Positions 34,275 through 43,020 are shown, counted from the stretch's first letter. The stretch: 64,000 nt of DNA from Hafnia alvei (GCF_964063325.1 NZ_OZ061315.1:434001-498000); one strand, 5' to 3'. Program-made: numbers and translations. The notes: generated by a model from the sequence alone, not told the origin.

Positions 34275-37200
34275 CCTGACGATCGAAGACCTTCTGGTTG
34301 CCTACCGGAAGGCCAAAGCCGATAGCTTCTTTGAGAATACATTTCCTGTTGCCACCAAATTTGCCGAGTATGAGCAGGCATTACTTGAAAACCTGCAAAA
34401 ACTCTTAGATCTTTTGCAGAGTGACGATGGATTTAGCAGCAATGAGGAACTTATTGGCAAATTTCGTTTGTTACCGAAAAAATTAACCACAAAGAAAAAA
34501 GATGAATACCAAAATGGGCATGTCCATTTTTCTAACCCTGTTCGAGCAACCGAGCATTTATTTGAAAATTTTGACCTGACACCCGAGTTTCGAATTATTG
34601 GTGACTTCCCGGTTGATAGCCATATTATTTCCGCATTATGGATTAACTTAGTTGGGCATAAATTTGATGCCTGCTTAGATAACAGTTGCTATGGCGCACG
34701 ACTAAAACGCATTCGTAACGATGAACTGTTTAGCGATGAGCAGGATAATCCCTTTCATATTAGTGCGGTAGGTTCTTTTAGCCCTTATTTTCAGCCCTAC
34801 CAGAAATGGCGTGGTGATGGCTTGAAGGCCATACGTGACGAGTTGGAAAAAGATCGTGACATTATTGCTGCTTCACTGGATTTAAAAAGTTACTATCACT
34901 TTATTGATCCACTGGCTATAACCTCTGACGATCTCTGCGATACGCTAAATGTAAAACTGACTGAGGATGAAAAAGGATTTACTGAACAGTTAGCTGAATT
35001 CTTAAAGAATTGGTCTGGTGGTGCAGCAACGTTTGGAAAGAAAATAGCATACAAAACACCCACTATTAATGGTGGCCTAGTTATTGGATTAACGGCCAGT
35101 CGAATTATCTCTAATGTATTGCTACACCATTGGGATAAATTGGTCATCGAAAAATTATCGCCGATCCACTACGGCCGTTATGTCGATGATATGTTCCTCG
35201 TGATGCGCGATACAGGGAAAGTTACCAATAACCACGAATTTATGTTACTGTTGCAAGAGCGGCTTGGCAGCGATTGCATTAGCCAGAAAAATGAACAAGA
35301 ACATATATGGCAAATACAGCAGGGTGCGCAATTCCAGGGTAAGACCACCATCCAGTTGCAATCTGATAAGCAAAAACTTTTCGTGCTTCAAGGGAGGGCT
35401 GGAATAGACTTGCTCGACAGTATCGAAAAGGAGATCTATGAGCTTTCCAGTGAACACCGGCTGATGCCTTCACCGGATCAACTGGAATACTCCACTGCGG
35501 CTAAAATACTTTCTGCTGCCGGTAGTGTGGGTGAAAATGCTGATACTTTGCGTCGTGCAGATGGATTAACCATCCGTCGCTTAGGCTGGTCATTGCAATT
35601 ACGCTATGTTGAAACACTGGCGCGGGATCTGCCTTCGAGTGAATGGAAAGAGCAGCGGGAAGAGTTCTATCAGTTTGCTTACAACCATATTCTCAGGGCT
35701 GATAATCTGTTTGCACATTTTAGCTATCTGCCAAGATTACTAGGTTTTGCTATCAGTATGAACGAATGGCAGCACGCGGAAAAAATTGTACTTAAAGCTT
35801 ACGAGTCCATCGATCTGCTGGCATCGGTGGTTACATCGGGCAAGGAAGTGACTATAAATGGTTGTAAAACTCGGGCGGTAAATGATCTTTGGCGTTGTAT
35901 TAAAGGCACCTTAAGCTGGATATTTGTTGATGCGGCAACGAGATATTACAATACTGATAGGCTTTTTCTAGATAAACGGTCAAAGAAAGAAGAGCGCCTT
36001 GCGCATACATTTTTTAATTATATTTCTGAAAGCCTGACAAATTTAAACGATATACTGGAGCTTCACTTTGATTCAGCAGATTTTTATTTAAAAGCGCCAT
36101 TGGTGGCTCGGGCTGATTTAGCAAAGGAACCTTATAAACGGATCGTAAAGAGTCAGTCAGCAGAAAAACTTGTTAATCAGCGTGATAGTAAAAAAGAAGC
36201 TAAAATATTGAAATTAATGAGTGCTTCCTCGCTTGTTGATATTGTCATTATTAAGCTGTTTTTGAAATCAACTAAGAATACTCGGCTAGAAAAAGTGGCC
36301 AAAGGAAATCGTAAGAACGAGAGTTACTTACCTTATGTTTTTCCTACGCGTCCTTTAACACCTGCTGAAATATCTGAATTGGCGCCAGAATGTGTTGGGT
36401 TACCCTCCGCAGAAGACAAGGCTCCGGATGAGAGACCATCTACCATTTGGGCAAAATATACTCAAGCATTGCGTGGTGTATGGGTCAAACCAACGTTGCT
36501 GGCATCTGAGCAGGACTCGGATGAAGCGATAAAAGCTGTTCGGTCTAAAAAATTTATTCGTATTGGTACAGACAAGAAACATAAAGTTGTTATTGCGCTA
36601 ACTAGCATGAAGACAGATGAGGATGACTGGGCCAAAATGGCCTGTAATAAATCAAACTTGTCTCGTTCAAGATATCAGCGCATATCTGAACTAGTTAATG
36701 CAACATTGAAACTTTCTCCTAAACCCGATTATGTTTTATTCCCTGAACTTTCGATCCCGTTACGTTGGGTTAACAGTATTGCCGATTGTTTGAGTTCGGC
36801 AAATATCAGCCTGATCGCAGGGACGGAATATCGCCACTTTGATGATAATCAACTGAGGAGTGAGGCTGTACTTGTCCTTTCTGATAACCGACTAGGTTAT
36901 CCCGCAAGCGTCAAAATATGGCAACCTAAGCTGGAACCCGCAGTAGGTGAAGATGAGGCATTGTTTTCAACGTTTGGTAAATATTGGGCATTTTCGACGC
37001 TCAATTCGAAGCATCGCAAGCCTGTATATATTCATCACGGCGTCAATTTTGGCGTTATGATTTGCTCTGAACTCCAGAACAGTAAAGCGAGGATCCGATT
37101 TCAAGGCGCGGTAGATGCATTAATGGTATTGAGCTGGAATAAAGATCTGGATACGTTTGCATCCTTGATCGAATCAGCAGCGCTGGATGTTCACGCCTAT

Positions 37201-37452
37201 ACCATCTTAGTGAATAACCGAAAATATGGCGACAGCCGCGTACGTTCTCCGGCAAAAGAATCCTTTATGCGAGATATTGCTCGAGTTAAGGGCGGTGATA
37301 ATGACTTTGTGGTTGCTGCAACGCTGGATATCGATTCGTTAAGGGCATTCCAAAGCAGGGCGAAACGCTGGTCTAAAGATGGCGATAAATTCAAGCCGTT
37401 GCCTGAAGGATTTAGGTTGGCAAAAAATCGTGAAAAGCTACCGCCAAAATAA
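34240..37452 (+). CDS. drt1: Reverse transcriptase-nitrilase fusion, DRT type 1 (UG1)-like
   Basis: A 1070-residue protein. The N-terminal third is a reverse transcriptase: motif A is ASLDLKSYYHFI, then NGGLVIGLTASRIISNVLL in place of the QG motif region, and the catalytic YVDD is at Y314-D317. A long helical middle region has no motif I know. The C-terminal 240 residues form a nitrilase-like domain with the Glu-Lys-Cys triad apparently kept: E836 (LFPELS), K897 (WQPKLEP) and C942 (GVMICSEL). This is the layout of defence-associated RT type 1, a single-gene anti-phage system of the Unknown Group RTs. Start ATG has AAGGA nine bases upstream. AT-rich, island-borne. Confidence 0.9.
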   Translation: MTYQATFTGWDDLTIEDLLVAYRKAKADSFFENTFPVATKFAEYEQALLENLQKLLDLLQSDDGFSSNEELIGKFRLLPKKLTTKKKDEYQNGHVHFSNPVRATEHLFENFDLTPEFRIIGDFPVDSHIISALWINLVGHKFDACLDNSCYGARLKRIRNDELFSDEQDNPFHISAVGSFSPYFQPYQKWRGDGLKAIRDELEKDRDIIAASLDLKSYYHFIDPLAITSDDLCDTLNVKLTEDEKGFTEQLAEFLKNWSGGAATFGKKIAYKTPTINGGLVIGLTASRIISNVLLHHWDKLVIEKLSPIHYGRYVDDMFLVMRDTGKVTNNHEFMLLLQERLGSDCISQKNEQEHIWQIQQGAQFQGKTTIQLQSDKQKLFVLQGRAGIDLLDSIEKEIYELSSEHRLMPSPDQLEYSTAAKILSAAGSVGENADTLRRADGLTIRRLGWSLQLRYVETLARDLPSSEWKEQREEFYQFAYNHILRADNLFAHFSYLPRLLGFAISMNEWQHAEKIVLKAYESIDLLASVVTSGKEVTINGCKTRAVNDLWRCIKGTLSWIFVDAATRYYNTDRLFLDKRSKKEERLAHTFFNYISESLTNLNDILELHFDSADFYLKAPLVARADLAKEPYKRIVKSQSAEKLVNQRDSKKEAKILKLMSASSLVDIVIIKLFLKSTKNTRLEKVAKGNRKNESYLPYVFPTRPLTPAEISELAPECVGLPSAEDKAPDERPSTIWAKYTQALRGVWVKPTLLASEQDSDEAIKAVRSKKFIRIGTDKKHKVVIALTSMKTDEDDWAKMACNKSNLSRSRYQRISELVNATLKLSPKPDYVLFPELSIPLRWVNSIADCLSSANISLIAGTEYRHFDDNQLRSEAVLVLSDNRLGYPASVKIWQPKLEPAVGEDEALFSTFGKYWAFSTLNSKHRKPVYIHHGVNFGVMICSELQNSKARIRFQGAVDALMVLSWNKDLDTFASLIESAALDVHAYTILVNNRKYGDSRVRSPAKESFMRDIARVKGGDNDFVVAATLDIDSLRAFQSRAKRWSKDGDKFKPLPEGFRLAKNREKLPPK

Positions 37453-37500
37453 GACGCTGATTTTTACTATTACTAATCAGGATATTTTTGCGTGAGATGT

Positions 37501-37521
37501 AGGGCTACAGGATGTAGCCCT
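37501..37521. other. Hairpin downstream of the RT-nitrilase gene
   Basis: A perfect 8-bp stem AGGGCTAC/GTAGCCCT with loop AGGAT lies 49 bp after the stop. No T-run follows, so it is either a weak terminator or a structured RNA end. The remaining sequence to 37612 has a second hairpin (GCACCTG/CAGGTGC) and no gene. Confidence 0.5.
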
Positions 37522-37610
37522 TGCCGCATATTACTAATCGCAGTATTCTTAACCCGCACCTGCCAAATCAGGTGCCGGGATTGACCTCCTGAAATTGTTA
37601 CAGGCGACAC

Positions 37611-38021
37611 ATGACGCGCGAGCGTCTTTTTTGTGTCGTGCGTTCGGCTACATCTATGGTGGGCTGGGCGGGGGCACCGCAAGGTGCGCCGGATTCGATG
37701 AGGCCGGTAAGACCAACTCCGTTCAGTCCACCACCCGTAAGATTGGTCTCTTCGGTGGTGGGGTATATTAATTCCTCATCGGAGGCGGCCCATGGCTACT
37801 ACCTCAAAACAAACACATTCGCCCGAAAACTCCCCATTCACATTGTCTTTCAACGCAGATACCGATTTCACCGTCTTAGCCGATCACTGCGAACGCTTAG
37901 CCGATGCGCTGATGGAAAGCCATCATTCAGGCGAAAGGCAGACACTGTGTTACCGCCTTGGCGATTGCCTGAATCTGTTATCATCCACGCTCAACGACCC
38001 CGTTCCACCGCATCTGATTGA
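37611..38021 (+). CDS. Ash-like P4 satellite ORF (doubtful)
   Basis: A 136-residue frame. Only its first part looks meaningful: VRSATSMVGWAGAPQGAPDS resembles the Ash/Icd-type proteins and the overlapping control sequence of P4-like elements. From about 37790 it runs out of frame through the better-supported next gene, so the true product, if any, is shorter or the frame is a relic. Its ATG lies in the stem of a terminator-like hairpin. Confidence 0.3.
   Translation: MTRERLFCVVRSATSMVGWAGAPQGAPDSMRPVRPTPFSPPPVRLVSSVVGYINSSSEAAHGYYLKTNTFARKLPIHIVFQRRYRFHRLSRSLRTLSRCADGKPSFRRKADTVLPPWRLPESVIIHAQRPRSTASD
37613..37632 (+). terminator. GNRA-loop terminator in the P4-like control region
   Basis: GACGC-GCGA-GCGTC is followed directly by six T. 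It could stop transcription coming from the RT-nitrilase gene or act as an early terminator in a P4-type immunity leader. Confidence 0.7.
37728..37761 (+). ncRNA. Candidate P4 CI-like immunity RNA hairpin
   Basis: CCACCACC and GGTGGTGG form an 8-bp stem around an 18-nt loop that contains GATTGGTCTC, partly complementary to GACCAACTC just upstream (about 37710). Small stem-loop RNAs pairing with flanking complements control P4 prophage transcription. The identification is tentative. Confidence 0.3.
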
Positions 38022-38265
38022 ACGTTTCACCGTCGACCAACTCCCCACCAAAATACCCGTTTTTGAACCCGAATCAGAACTCCTCTGCGGTTACTGCATG
38101 ACGCTGGCGGAACTCCTGAGCAAACACACCTTTAACGCGGATGAAGGACAGCAGCTCACCGGATTGCTGTTCGAGCTGGTGTGTTACTTTGCCGATGAAC
38201 TCAGAGCACCGCGCTGGATCCGCACCGCCGACGGTGTGAAGTTTATCGACGAGGTGGCGGTATGA
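37792..38265 (+). CDS. P4-like satellite-element protein of unknown function
   Basis: A 157-residue acidic helical protein beginning MATTSKQTHSPENSPFTLSF. ATG at 37792 has a GGAGG site six bases upstream. It contains ADHCERLADALMESHHSG and LLFELVCYFADELRAPRWIR. Similar proteins, to my recollection, occur beside Ner-like regulators in P4-type islands, but no function is known. Its stop overlaps the start of the Ner-like gene by 4 bp (ATGA), so the two form an operon. The preceding 339 bp after the RT gene hold only the hairpins and the Ash-like relic described separately. Confidence 0.7.
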   Translation: MATTSKQTHSPENSPFTLSFNADTDFTVLADHCERLADALMESHHSGERQTLCYRLGDCLNLLSSTLNDPVPPHLIERFTVDQLPTKIPVFEPESELLCGYCMTLAELLSKHTFNADEGQQLTGLLFELVCYFADELRAPRWIRTADGVKFIDEVAV

Positions 38266-38480
38266 TGCAATCGGACTGGCATTCCGCCGACATTATCGCG
38301 GCGCTGAAAAAGCGCGGAACCTCACTTTCTGCGGTATCGCGCAACGCGGGGCTGGCCTCCGCAACGCTTACGAATGCTTTAGTAAGGCATTGGCCTAAAG
38401 GTGAAAGGCTGATTGCCGAAGCAGTGGGCGTTCAGCCAGAACAAATCTGGCCTTCCCGCTATCACAAACCGACAGAATAA
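38262..38480 (+). CDS. Ner/Nlp-like helix-turn-helix repressor
   Basis: A 72-residue DNA-binding protein of the Ner/SfsB type, beginning MMQSDWHSADIIAALKKRGT. The helix-turn-helix is SLSAVSRNAGLASATLTNAL, and PEQIWPSRY at the end is characteristic. Ner of phage Mu represses early transcription, and satellite islands often carry such a gene. It overlaps the upstream ORF by 4 bp. It is the last gene before the tRNA end of the island; the following 220 bp have no gene but contain a palindrome ATCGAAC-GAA-GTTCGAT (38659-38675) close to the attachment repeat. Confidence 0.88.
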   Translation: MMQSDWHSADIIAALKKRGTSLSAVSRNAGLASATLTNALVRHWPKGERLIAEAVGVQPEQIWPSRYHKPTE

Positions 38481-38702
38481 CTCCGACTCACGTGTTTCAT
38501 CAGCTTATTCTGGTGGTGAAGCGCGAGGTGGCAAGCGCAGCGCGTCAGCCAGAAATAATTACGTTGCAGCAAATATGTTGGATTCATGGTTTTAATCTTG
38601 TCGATGCTCGTTGCATCAAGATCATGAAGGATGTGTATAGTGGCGCTGGGGGCGAATAATCGAACGAAGTTCGATGAAGAGTCCTGATTTTTAACAGGAA
38701 AG

Positions 38703-38764
38703 CAGAAAGCAAAAAACCCGCCATAGGCGGGTTCTTTTAAATAGTGGTGCCCGGACTCGGAATC
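38703..38764. repeat. tRNA-proximal attachment-site repeat of the island
   Basis: 62 bp matching 31704-31766: a terminator-like hairpin (AACCCGCC/GGCGGGTT), then AAATAGTGG, then the last 20 bases of tRNA-Phe. The tRNA gene on this side is intact, so this is the restored-gene side of the integration. Confidence 0.85.
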
Positions 38765-38820
38765 GAACCAAGGACACGGGGATTTTCAATCCCCTGCTCT
38801 ACCGACTGAGCTATCCGGGC
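38745..38820 (-). tRNA. pheU: tRNA-Phe (anticodon GAA)
   Basis: A 76-nt cloverleaf on the minus strand. It starts GCCCGGATAGCTCAGTCGGT, has anticodon stem GGGGA/TCCCC around loop TTGAAAA (anticodon GAA, plus-strand 38785-38787), T-arm GGTTCGATTCC and encoded CCA. It is 1.5 kb from yjdC, the neighbour of pheU in E. coli, hence the symbol. It is the integration target of the island. Confidence 0.97.
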
Positions 38821-38830
38821 AACGAGGCGT

Positions 38831-38859
38831 ATTAAACTGGATCTGCATCGTTGCGTCAA
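38831..38859 (-). promoter_or_regulatory. Sigma-70 promoter of tRNA-Phe
   Basis: On the minus strand TTGACG (-35) and TTTAAT (-10) are separated by 17 bp, with the mature tRNA beginning 10 bp after the -10 box. A near-consensus stable-RNA promoter. Confidence 0.85.
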
Positions 38860-39529
38860 CGTAATTTCTTCATTCCCTTGATCGGTTGCCTAATGTTTCG
38901 GCACTTTGGTTTTTTTTGCACGAAATTTGCGCCATAGCGATGAGATCTCTGTTTACCTTCATCTCCTGCTTTATGAGAAGTGGTCAGCCGAGGTCATCAC
39001 GAGGGATTGAGAACTAGCCAGAAGCTCTATAGTGGCAGAATAGCCGGTTTATTTGGCTGACATAAAATTACGAGTGCTATTTTTACGCTGAAATAGAATG
39101 GTTATTCTCTATAGTATTTTAAACATAAGAACTCATTTTTATATGCTGGTAGCTAATTTTTATATTAATAATAATGCAGTATGAAAATATCACTCTAAGA
39201 GATGGCCAATATTGATATGGGTTTACTTTTTTTGACTGTAATGACTCTGGGTTATTTCTTTGTTTAACATGTTGTTATGTTCTATTTATGGTCAATTATT
39301 TGTCTGATTTTTGCACTTATGTAATAAAATAAAATGATAGAACATAAGCCGTAAATTATTTATTCCCAGAAGCGTAATGTGTATTTTACAAAAACCATGC
39401 TTAATTTAGGCTTGTTGACATCAATTGTAGTCGAAATATAACCTTGGTTTTGTTGATTACGAAGCTCTATTTATTTCTAGAAGAGCAGCGTATAGCCGAA
39501 TAATATAAATTAAATCAGGTGTATTAATT
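38860..39529. other. AT-rich gene-free stretch between tRNA-Phe and yfdX
   Basis: About 670 bp with no credible ORF on either strand. The last 350 bp are very AT-rich with several A/T tracts, suggesting a long, possibly H-NS-silenced regulatory region for yfdX. I could not mark a definite promoter. Confidence 0.5.
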
Positions 39530-40174
39530 ATGAAACGTATTCTTACAGCAACCGCGCTTTCTCTTGCCATGATGTCTACTTTTACTTGGGCTGCTGATGG
39601 CGCAACCACTGCTCCAGCGGCAACGACCACCGTAAGCGCTAATGTGCTCACTGCCCAACAGGCCAAAGAAGTCGCGAAGGTGGCTCAACAAGGCTTTAAC
39701 GCCATGCGTGATGTGCAATATGCTCGCGTCTCTTTATTCCGTGGATATCCAGATGTGGCACAAAAATTAGTCGATCAGGCGCAAACCTTATTAACTGATG
39801 ACAGTACCAACTGGAAAGATTTTATTAAGACCGATAAGAAAACCCCGCTGGCTGGTGATAACTACGTGGTGATCAATGCCTCTATTTCTTTAGCTGAGGA
39901 TTTTGTGGCAACGCCTGAAAAACAAAAAGCGATTGATAGCGCTAATGCCAAATTCAAGAAGGGCGATCATAAAGGCGCAATGGAAGAACTGCGTTTGGCT
40001 GGCGTTGGTGTAACGGAAACTCAATATTTGATGCCGCTGAAACAAACTCAGCAGGCTGTTAAAAAAGCGCAGCAGTTGCTGAAAGAGGGTAAATACTATG
40101 AAGCGAACTTGGCTCTGAAAGGCGCTGAAGAAGGGATTATTACCGACAGCGTTTCTTTAGTGGGTGCCAATTAA
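39530..40174 (+). CDS. yfdX: YfdX family periplasmic stress protein
   Basis: A 214-residue protein with a signal peptide (MKRILTATALSLAMMSTFTWA, cleavage near WAADG). The mature part is helical, with VAKVAQQGFNAMRDVQYARV and YLMPLKQTQQAVKKAQQLL, typical of the YfdX family. In E. coli yfdX is induced by the EvgA acid-response regulator and the protein has chaperone-like behaviour. It is a single gene, convergent with yjdC, and follows an unusually long AT-rich upstream region. Confidence 0.9.
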   Translation: MKRILTATALSLAMMSTFTWAADGATTAPAATTTVSANVLTAQQAKEVAKVAQQGFNAMRDVQYARVSLFRGYPDVAQKLVDQAQTLLTDDSTNWKDFIKTDKKTPLAGDNYVVINASISLAEDFVATPEKQKAIDSANAKFKKGDHKGAMEELRLAGVGVTETQYLMPLKQTQQAVKKAQQLLKEGKYYEANLALKGAEEGIITDSVSLVGAN

Positions 40175-40218
40175 TCTCTCGATGAGTTAATTAACACGTT
40201 CTATTTCCTACCTTCGAT

Positions 40219-40240
40219 AAACCACCCTCAGGGGTGGTTT
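40219..40240. terminator. Bidirectional terminator between yfdX and yjdC
   Basis: AAACCACCC/GGGTGGTTT, a 9-bp stem with a TCAG loop, lies between convergent genes. Confidence 0.75.
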
Positions 40241-40270
40241 ATTCATCGATATCACAATAAATACTGCGCC

Positions 40271-40846
40271 TTAGCCTAAGGCACCATTTCGGCGGCAGCG
40301 CGCAATTTGCAGGATATCTTCAGCTAAGCGGCGTGCGGTTTCCACATCTTGCAGTTGGCGTTTTACCAGCAAACGACTTAAGCAGCCTTCCAGCACTAGC
40401 TCCATCTGATGAGCGACCATTTCAGGATCGTCCATATCGATATCTTGCAGCAGCGCGAGCGTAAACTCGTAAGAGGCTGCTTTCTGTTGCTCGGCGAGCA
40501 GGTGAATCGGGTGATCGTCTTCAGGGAAAAAGCTGCAGGCGGCGATAAACAGGCAGCCGGGATAACGTTGTTGCTGCACATATTCGGCCAGCACGTGGTA
40601 ACGCGCTAAGATTTTATCTCGCGCAGAAAGGGTTTCATCCAGCAGTAGCTGGCGGCGCCATGTGTCTATCTGCTGCGCGTGGTAGCGCAGACTGTCATAA
40701 AGCAGGGCTTCACGATCTGGCCAAAAACGAATTAGCTCTTCCTTTGAAATATCGAGCTGGGGAGCCAGCTTATCCAAGGTCGTGGTTGCTAGTCCTTGTT
40801 GTTCCAGCAGGCCAAGTACCTGGCTGAGCACGAGTTCTCGTTGCAC
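40271..40846 (-). CDS. yjdC: TetR-like regulator YjdC
   Basis: A 191-residue TetR-family protein, the same length as E. coli YjdC. The N-terminal helix-turn-helix lies in residues 1-50, with WPDREALLYDSLRYHAQQID and YPGCLFIAACSFFPEDDHP matching YjdC. The start is GTG at 40846, with a strong AGGAGG site five bases upstream; an ATG at 40879 is in frame but unsupported. It is downstream of dsbD, the conserved order. Target genes are unknown. Confidence 0.92.
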   Translation of the reverse strand: MQRELVLSQVLGLLEQQGLATTTLDKLAPQLDISKEELIRFWPDREALLYDSLRYHAQQIDTWRRQLLLDETLSARDKILARYHVLAEYVQQQRYPGCLFIAACSFFPEDDHPIHLLAEQQKAASYEFTLALLQDIDMDDPEMVAHQMELVLEGCLSRLLVKRQLQDVETARRLAEDILQIARCRRNGALG

Positions 40847-40905
40847 GTGATCCTCCTGTCTTATGTGCGGATCTTTCACGATCGGATCCTCAGTGTCGTT
40901 GATGG

Positions 40906-42600
40906 TTAGCGATTGTGCAAATGCGCTGTGAATTCCTTTGCCTTCATAAAACCGATGACGCGCAGCTGCGGCTGTTCTTGCGCCTGCGCGTTGTAGAACA
41001 GGATAGTTGGCAGGCCTAATACGTTTAATTGCTTGAGCAGAGCGGCATGCTCTGCGTTGTTGGCCGTGACGTCTGCCTGTAACAGCACGGTATCCGCCAG
41101 TTGCTGGCGCACCGTTGGATCGCTGAAGGTGTATTTTTCAAACTCTTTGCAGGCCACACACCAGTCAGCATACAGATCTAACATAACAGGTTTGTTCTCT
41201 GCTTTAGCCTGCTGCAGAGCGTGATCCAGTTCTGCAATAGTATTCACTTTTTGGAACGGTAGATGAGCAATGGTTGCCTGTGATGCATTGCCAAATGCCC
41301 AATCTTGCAGTGGACGTGAACAAACCAGCGCCAAACCTAGCATCACAATTTGCATGATGCGCGCTAGGCGATGAGAGGACTTCAGGCTCAGTGCAAATGC
41401 CCATCCGAAGAAGGCAACGCCCAGCAGCGACCAAAGCCGTAACCCCCACTCGTCACCCAGAATACGCTCCAGTAAGAATACTGGCAGCGCTAAGATTACA
41501 AATCCAAACGCCTCTTTGACGTACTGCATCCATGGCCCGCTTCGCGGTAGCAGGCGGTTGCCGAAAGTGGTCACGAGGATCAGCGGAATGCCCATTCCCA
41601 GCGCATAAAGATATAGCGTGCCGCCGCCTGCGGCCAGATTACCGCTTTGGGCAATGTACAGCAGGATGGCGCTAAGCGGCGCGGTGGTGCAGGGCGAACA
41701 TATCAGGCCCGCCAGTGCGCCCATGACGAATACGCCAAGTAGCGATCCGCTGCGTTGCTGGTTGCTCCAGAGCGTGAGGCGTGTCTGGACTGAAGAAGGC
41801 AGCTGTAAGGTAAACAGGCCAAACATCGACAGTGCGAGCAGCACGAATAAAATCGATAGCCCAATCAATACATAGGGGTGTTGGAAAGCAGCTTGGAACT
41901 GTAATCCAGCGGCGGCGACCACCATCCCTAGCAGGGTATAAGTCACTGCCATGCCTTGGACATAAACGAGCGACAATACAAAAATTCGGCGATAGCTCTG
42001 TTGACGATCCTGCCCAAGGATAATGGCGGAGATCAGCGGATACATCGGTAAGATGCAGGGTGTAAAGGCAATGCCGATCCCAATAAGAAGCGCCCAAAGC
42101 GGTGAGAACGGTAGCGCAGGGGCAGACTCCGTATTAGGCGCTGTATTTTGTGCCACCTCAGTGGTGGCCTGCGTGGTAACTGAATCTAAGGGGATGGTTT
42201 TGGTTTCCGGTGGATAGCAGAAACCCGCCTCGGCGCAGCCCTGATAAGTCACAATCAACGTAGCGTTTTGATCGGCGCTTTGGAGGCGCAGATTGAGCGT
42301 TAAGTTGTCTTTAAAAATAGCGGTTTTGCCGTAAAACTCATCATGATGATCTAGGCCTTCAGGCAGCGTAAACGGCGCTATTTTAGCCTGATGAGGCTCA
42401 ATTTTAATCTGCTGACGATAGAGGTAGTACCCTGGTTTGATTTGCCAATTTAGATCGAGCTTATTCTCTTGTTGCTTGAAATCGAATGCGAAGGCCTGAT
42501 CGACTGGCACAAACTGCGTTTTGCTAGAAAATAGCGACGCCTGTGCCGGAAGCAGAGTACAGATAAACAGAAAAACTAGCGTAAAGAAGCGTTGAGCCAT
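40906..42600 (-). CDS. dsbD: Thiol:disulfide interchange protein DsbD
   Basis: Carries electrons from cytoplasmic thioredoxin across the inner membrane to periplasmic DsbC, DsbG and CcmG. It has 564 residues: a signal peptide (residues 1-21), an N-terminal periplasmic domain with the cysteine pair in CAEAGFCYPP, eight membrane helices carrying cysteines in FTPCILPMYPL and GLICSPCTTAP, and a C-terminal thioredoxin-like domain with DLYADWCVACKEFEK (CVAC). Its start overlaps the end of cutA by 25 bp, as in E. coli (historically cutA1-cutA2). Confidence 0.96.
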   Translation of the reverse strand: MAQRFFTLVFLFICTLLPAQASLFSSKTQFVPVDQAFAFDFKQQENKLDLNWQIKPGYYLYRQQIKIEPHQAKIAPFTLPEGLDHHDEFYGKTAIFKDNLTLNLRLQSADQNATLIVTYQGCAEAGFCYPPETKTIPLDSVTTQATTEVAQNTAPNTESAPALPFSPLWALLIGIGIAFTPCILPMYPLISAIILGQDRQQSYRRIFVLSLVYVQGMAVTYTLLGMVVAAAGLQFQAAFQHPYVLIGLSILFVLLALSMFGLFTLQLPSSVQTRLTLWSNQQRSGSLLGVFVMGALAGLICSPCTTAPLSAILLYIAQSGNLAAGGGTLYLYALGMGIPLILVTTFGNRLLPRSGPWMQYVKEAFGFVILALPVFLLERILGDEWGLRLWSLLGVAFFGWAFALSLKSSHRLARIMQIVMLGLALVCSRPLQDWAFGNASQATIAHLPFQKVNTIAELDHALQQAKAENKPVMLDLYADWCVACKEFEKYTFSDPTVRQQLADTVLLQADVTANNAEHAALLKQLNVLGLPTILFYNAQAQEQPQLRVIGFMKAKEFTAHLHNR

Positions 42601-42926
42601 GACAGGTAATCTTTATCTCCCGCGTGAACAGGTAATACTAAAAGTTCAGGGGTTTGGTATGGATGATGCTGTTTCAGAAAGCTTAGCAATGCTTCCTGAT
42701 GTGAGCGCTCGCTTTTCAAAATCATCTGGACTTCGTATTCCTGCTCCAGCTTTCCTTCCCAATAATACATGGAGGATGCGCCGGGTAGCAGCGTAACGCA
42801 GGCCGTGAGTTTTTCACTCAGTGCCAGCGAAGCCAGCTGCTGAGCACAGGCTTCGTCGGGCGCAGTGCAGAGCACGACGATGGCATCGGTAACGTTATCG
42901 GGTAGTGGCTTTTCAGTCTCTGACAT
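42576..42926 (-). CDS. cutA: Divalent-cation tolerance protein CutA
   Basis: A 116-residue trimeric ferredoxin-like protein linked to copper tolerance. The signature AIVVLCTAPDEACAQQLA, then YYWEGKLEQEYEVQMILKS and PYQTPELLVLPV, match the family. The ATG at 42926 (MSETEKPLP) aligns with E. coli; 13 additional upstream codons are open. It overlaps dsbD. The pair is downstream of dcuA with a terminator between. Confidence 0.95.
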   Translation of the reverse strand: MSETEKPLPDNVTDAIVVLCTAPDEACAQQLASLALSEKLTACVTLLPGASSMYYWEGKLEQEYEVQMILKSERSHQEALLSFLKQHHPYQTPELLVLPVHAGDKDYLSWLNASLR

Positions 42927-43020
42927 CTGATCTAAACCTCGCCGTGGATGATTTTGAATCAACACTATACCTTGTGTGAGCGAAAATTGTCAGCAACGCA
43001 AAAATAGCGTGATTAGAATG

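Noticed and set aside
34240..37452. Retron or group II intron RT
   Set aside because: There is no group II maturase domain, the RT is fused to a nitrilase-like domain, and no msr-msd-like inverted repeat structure was seen directly upstream.
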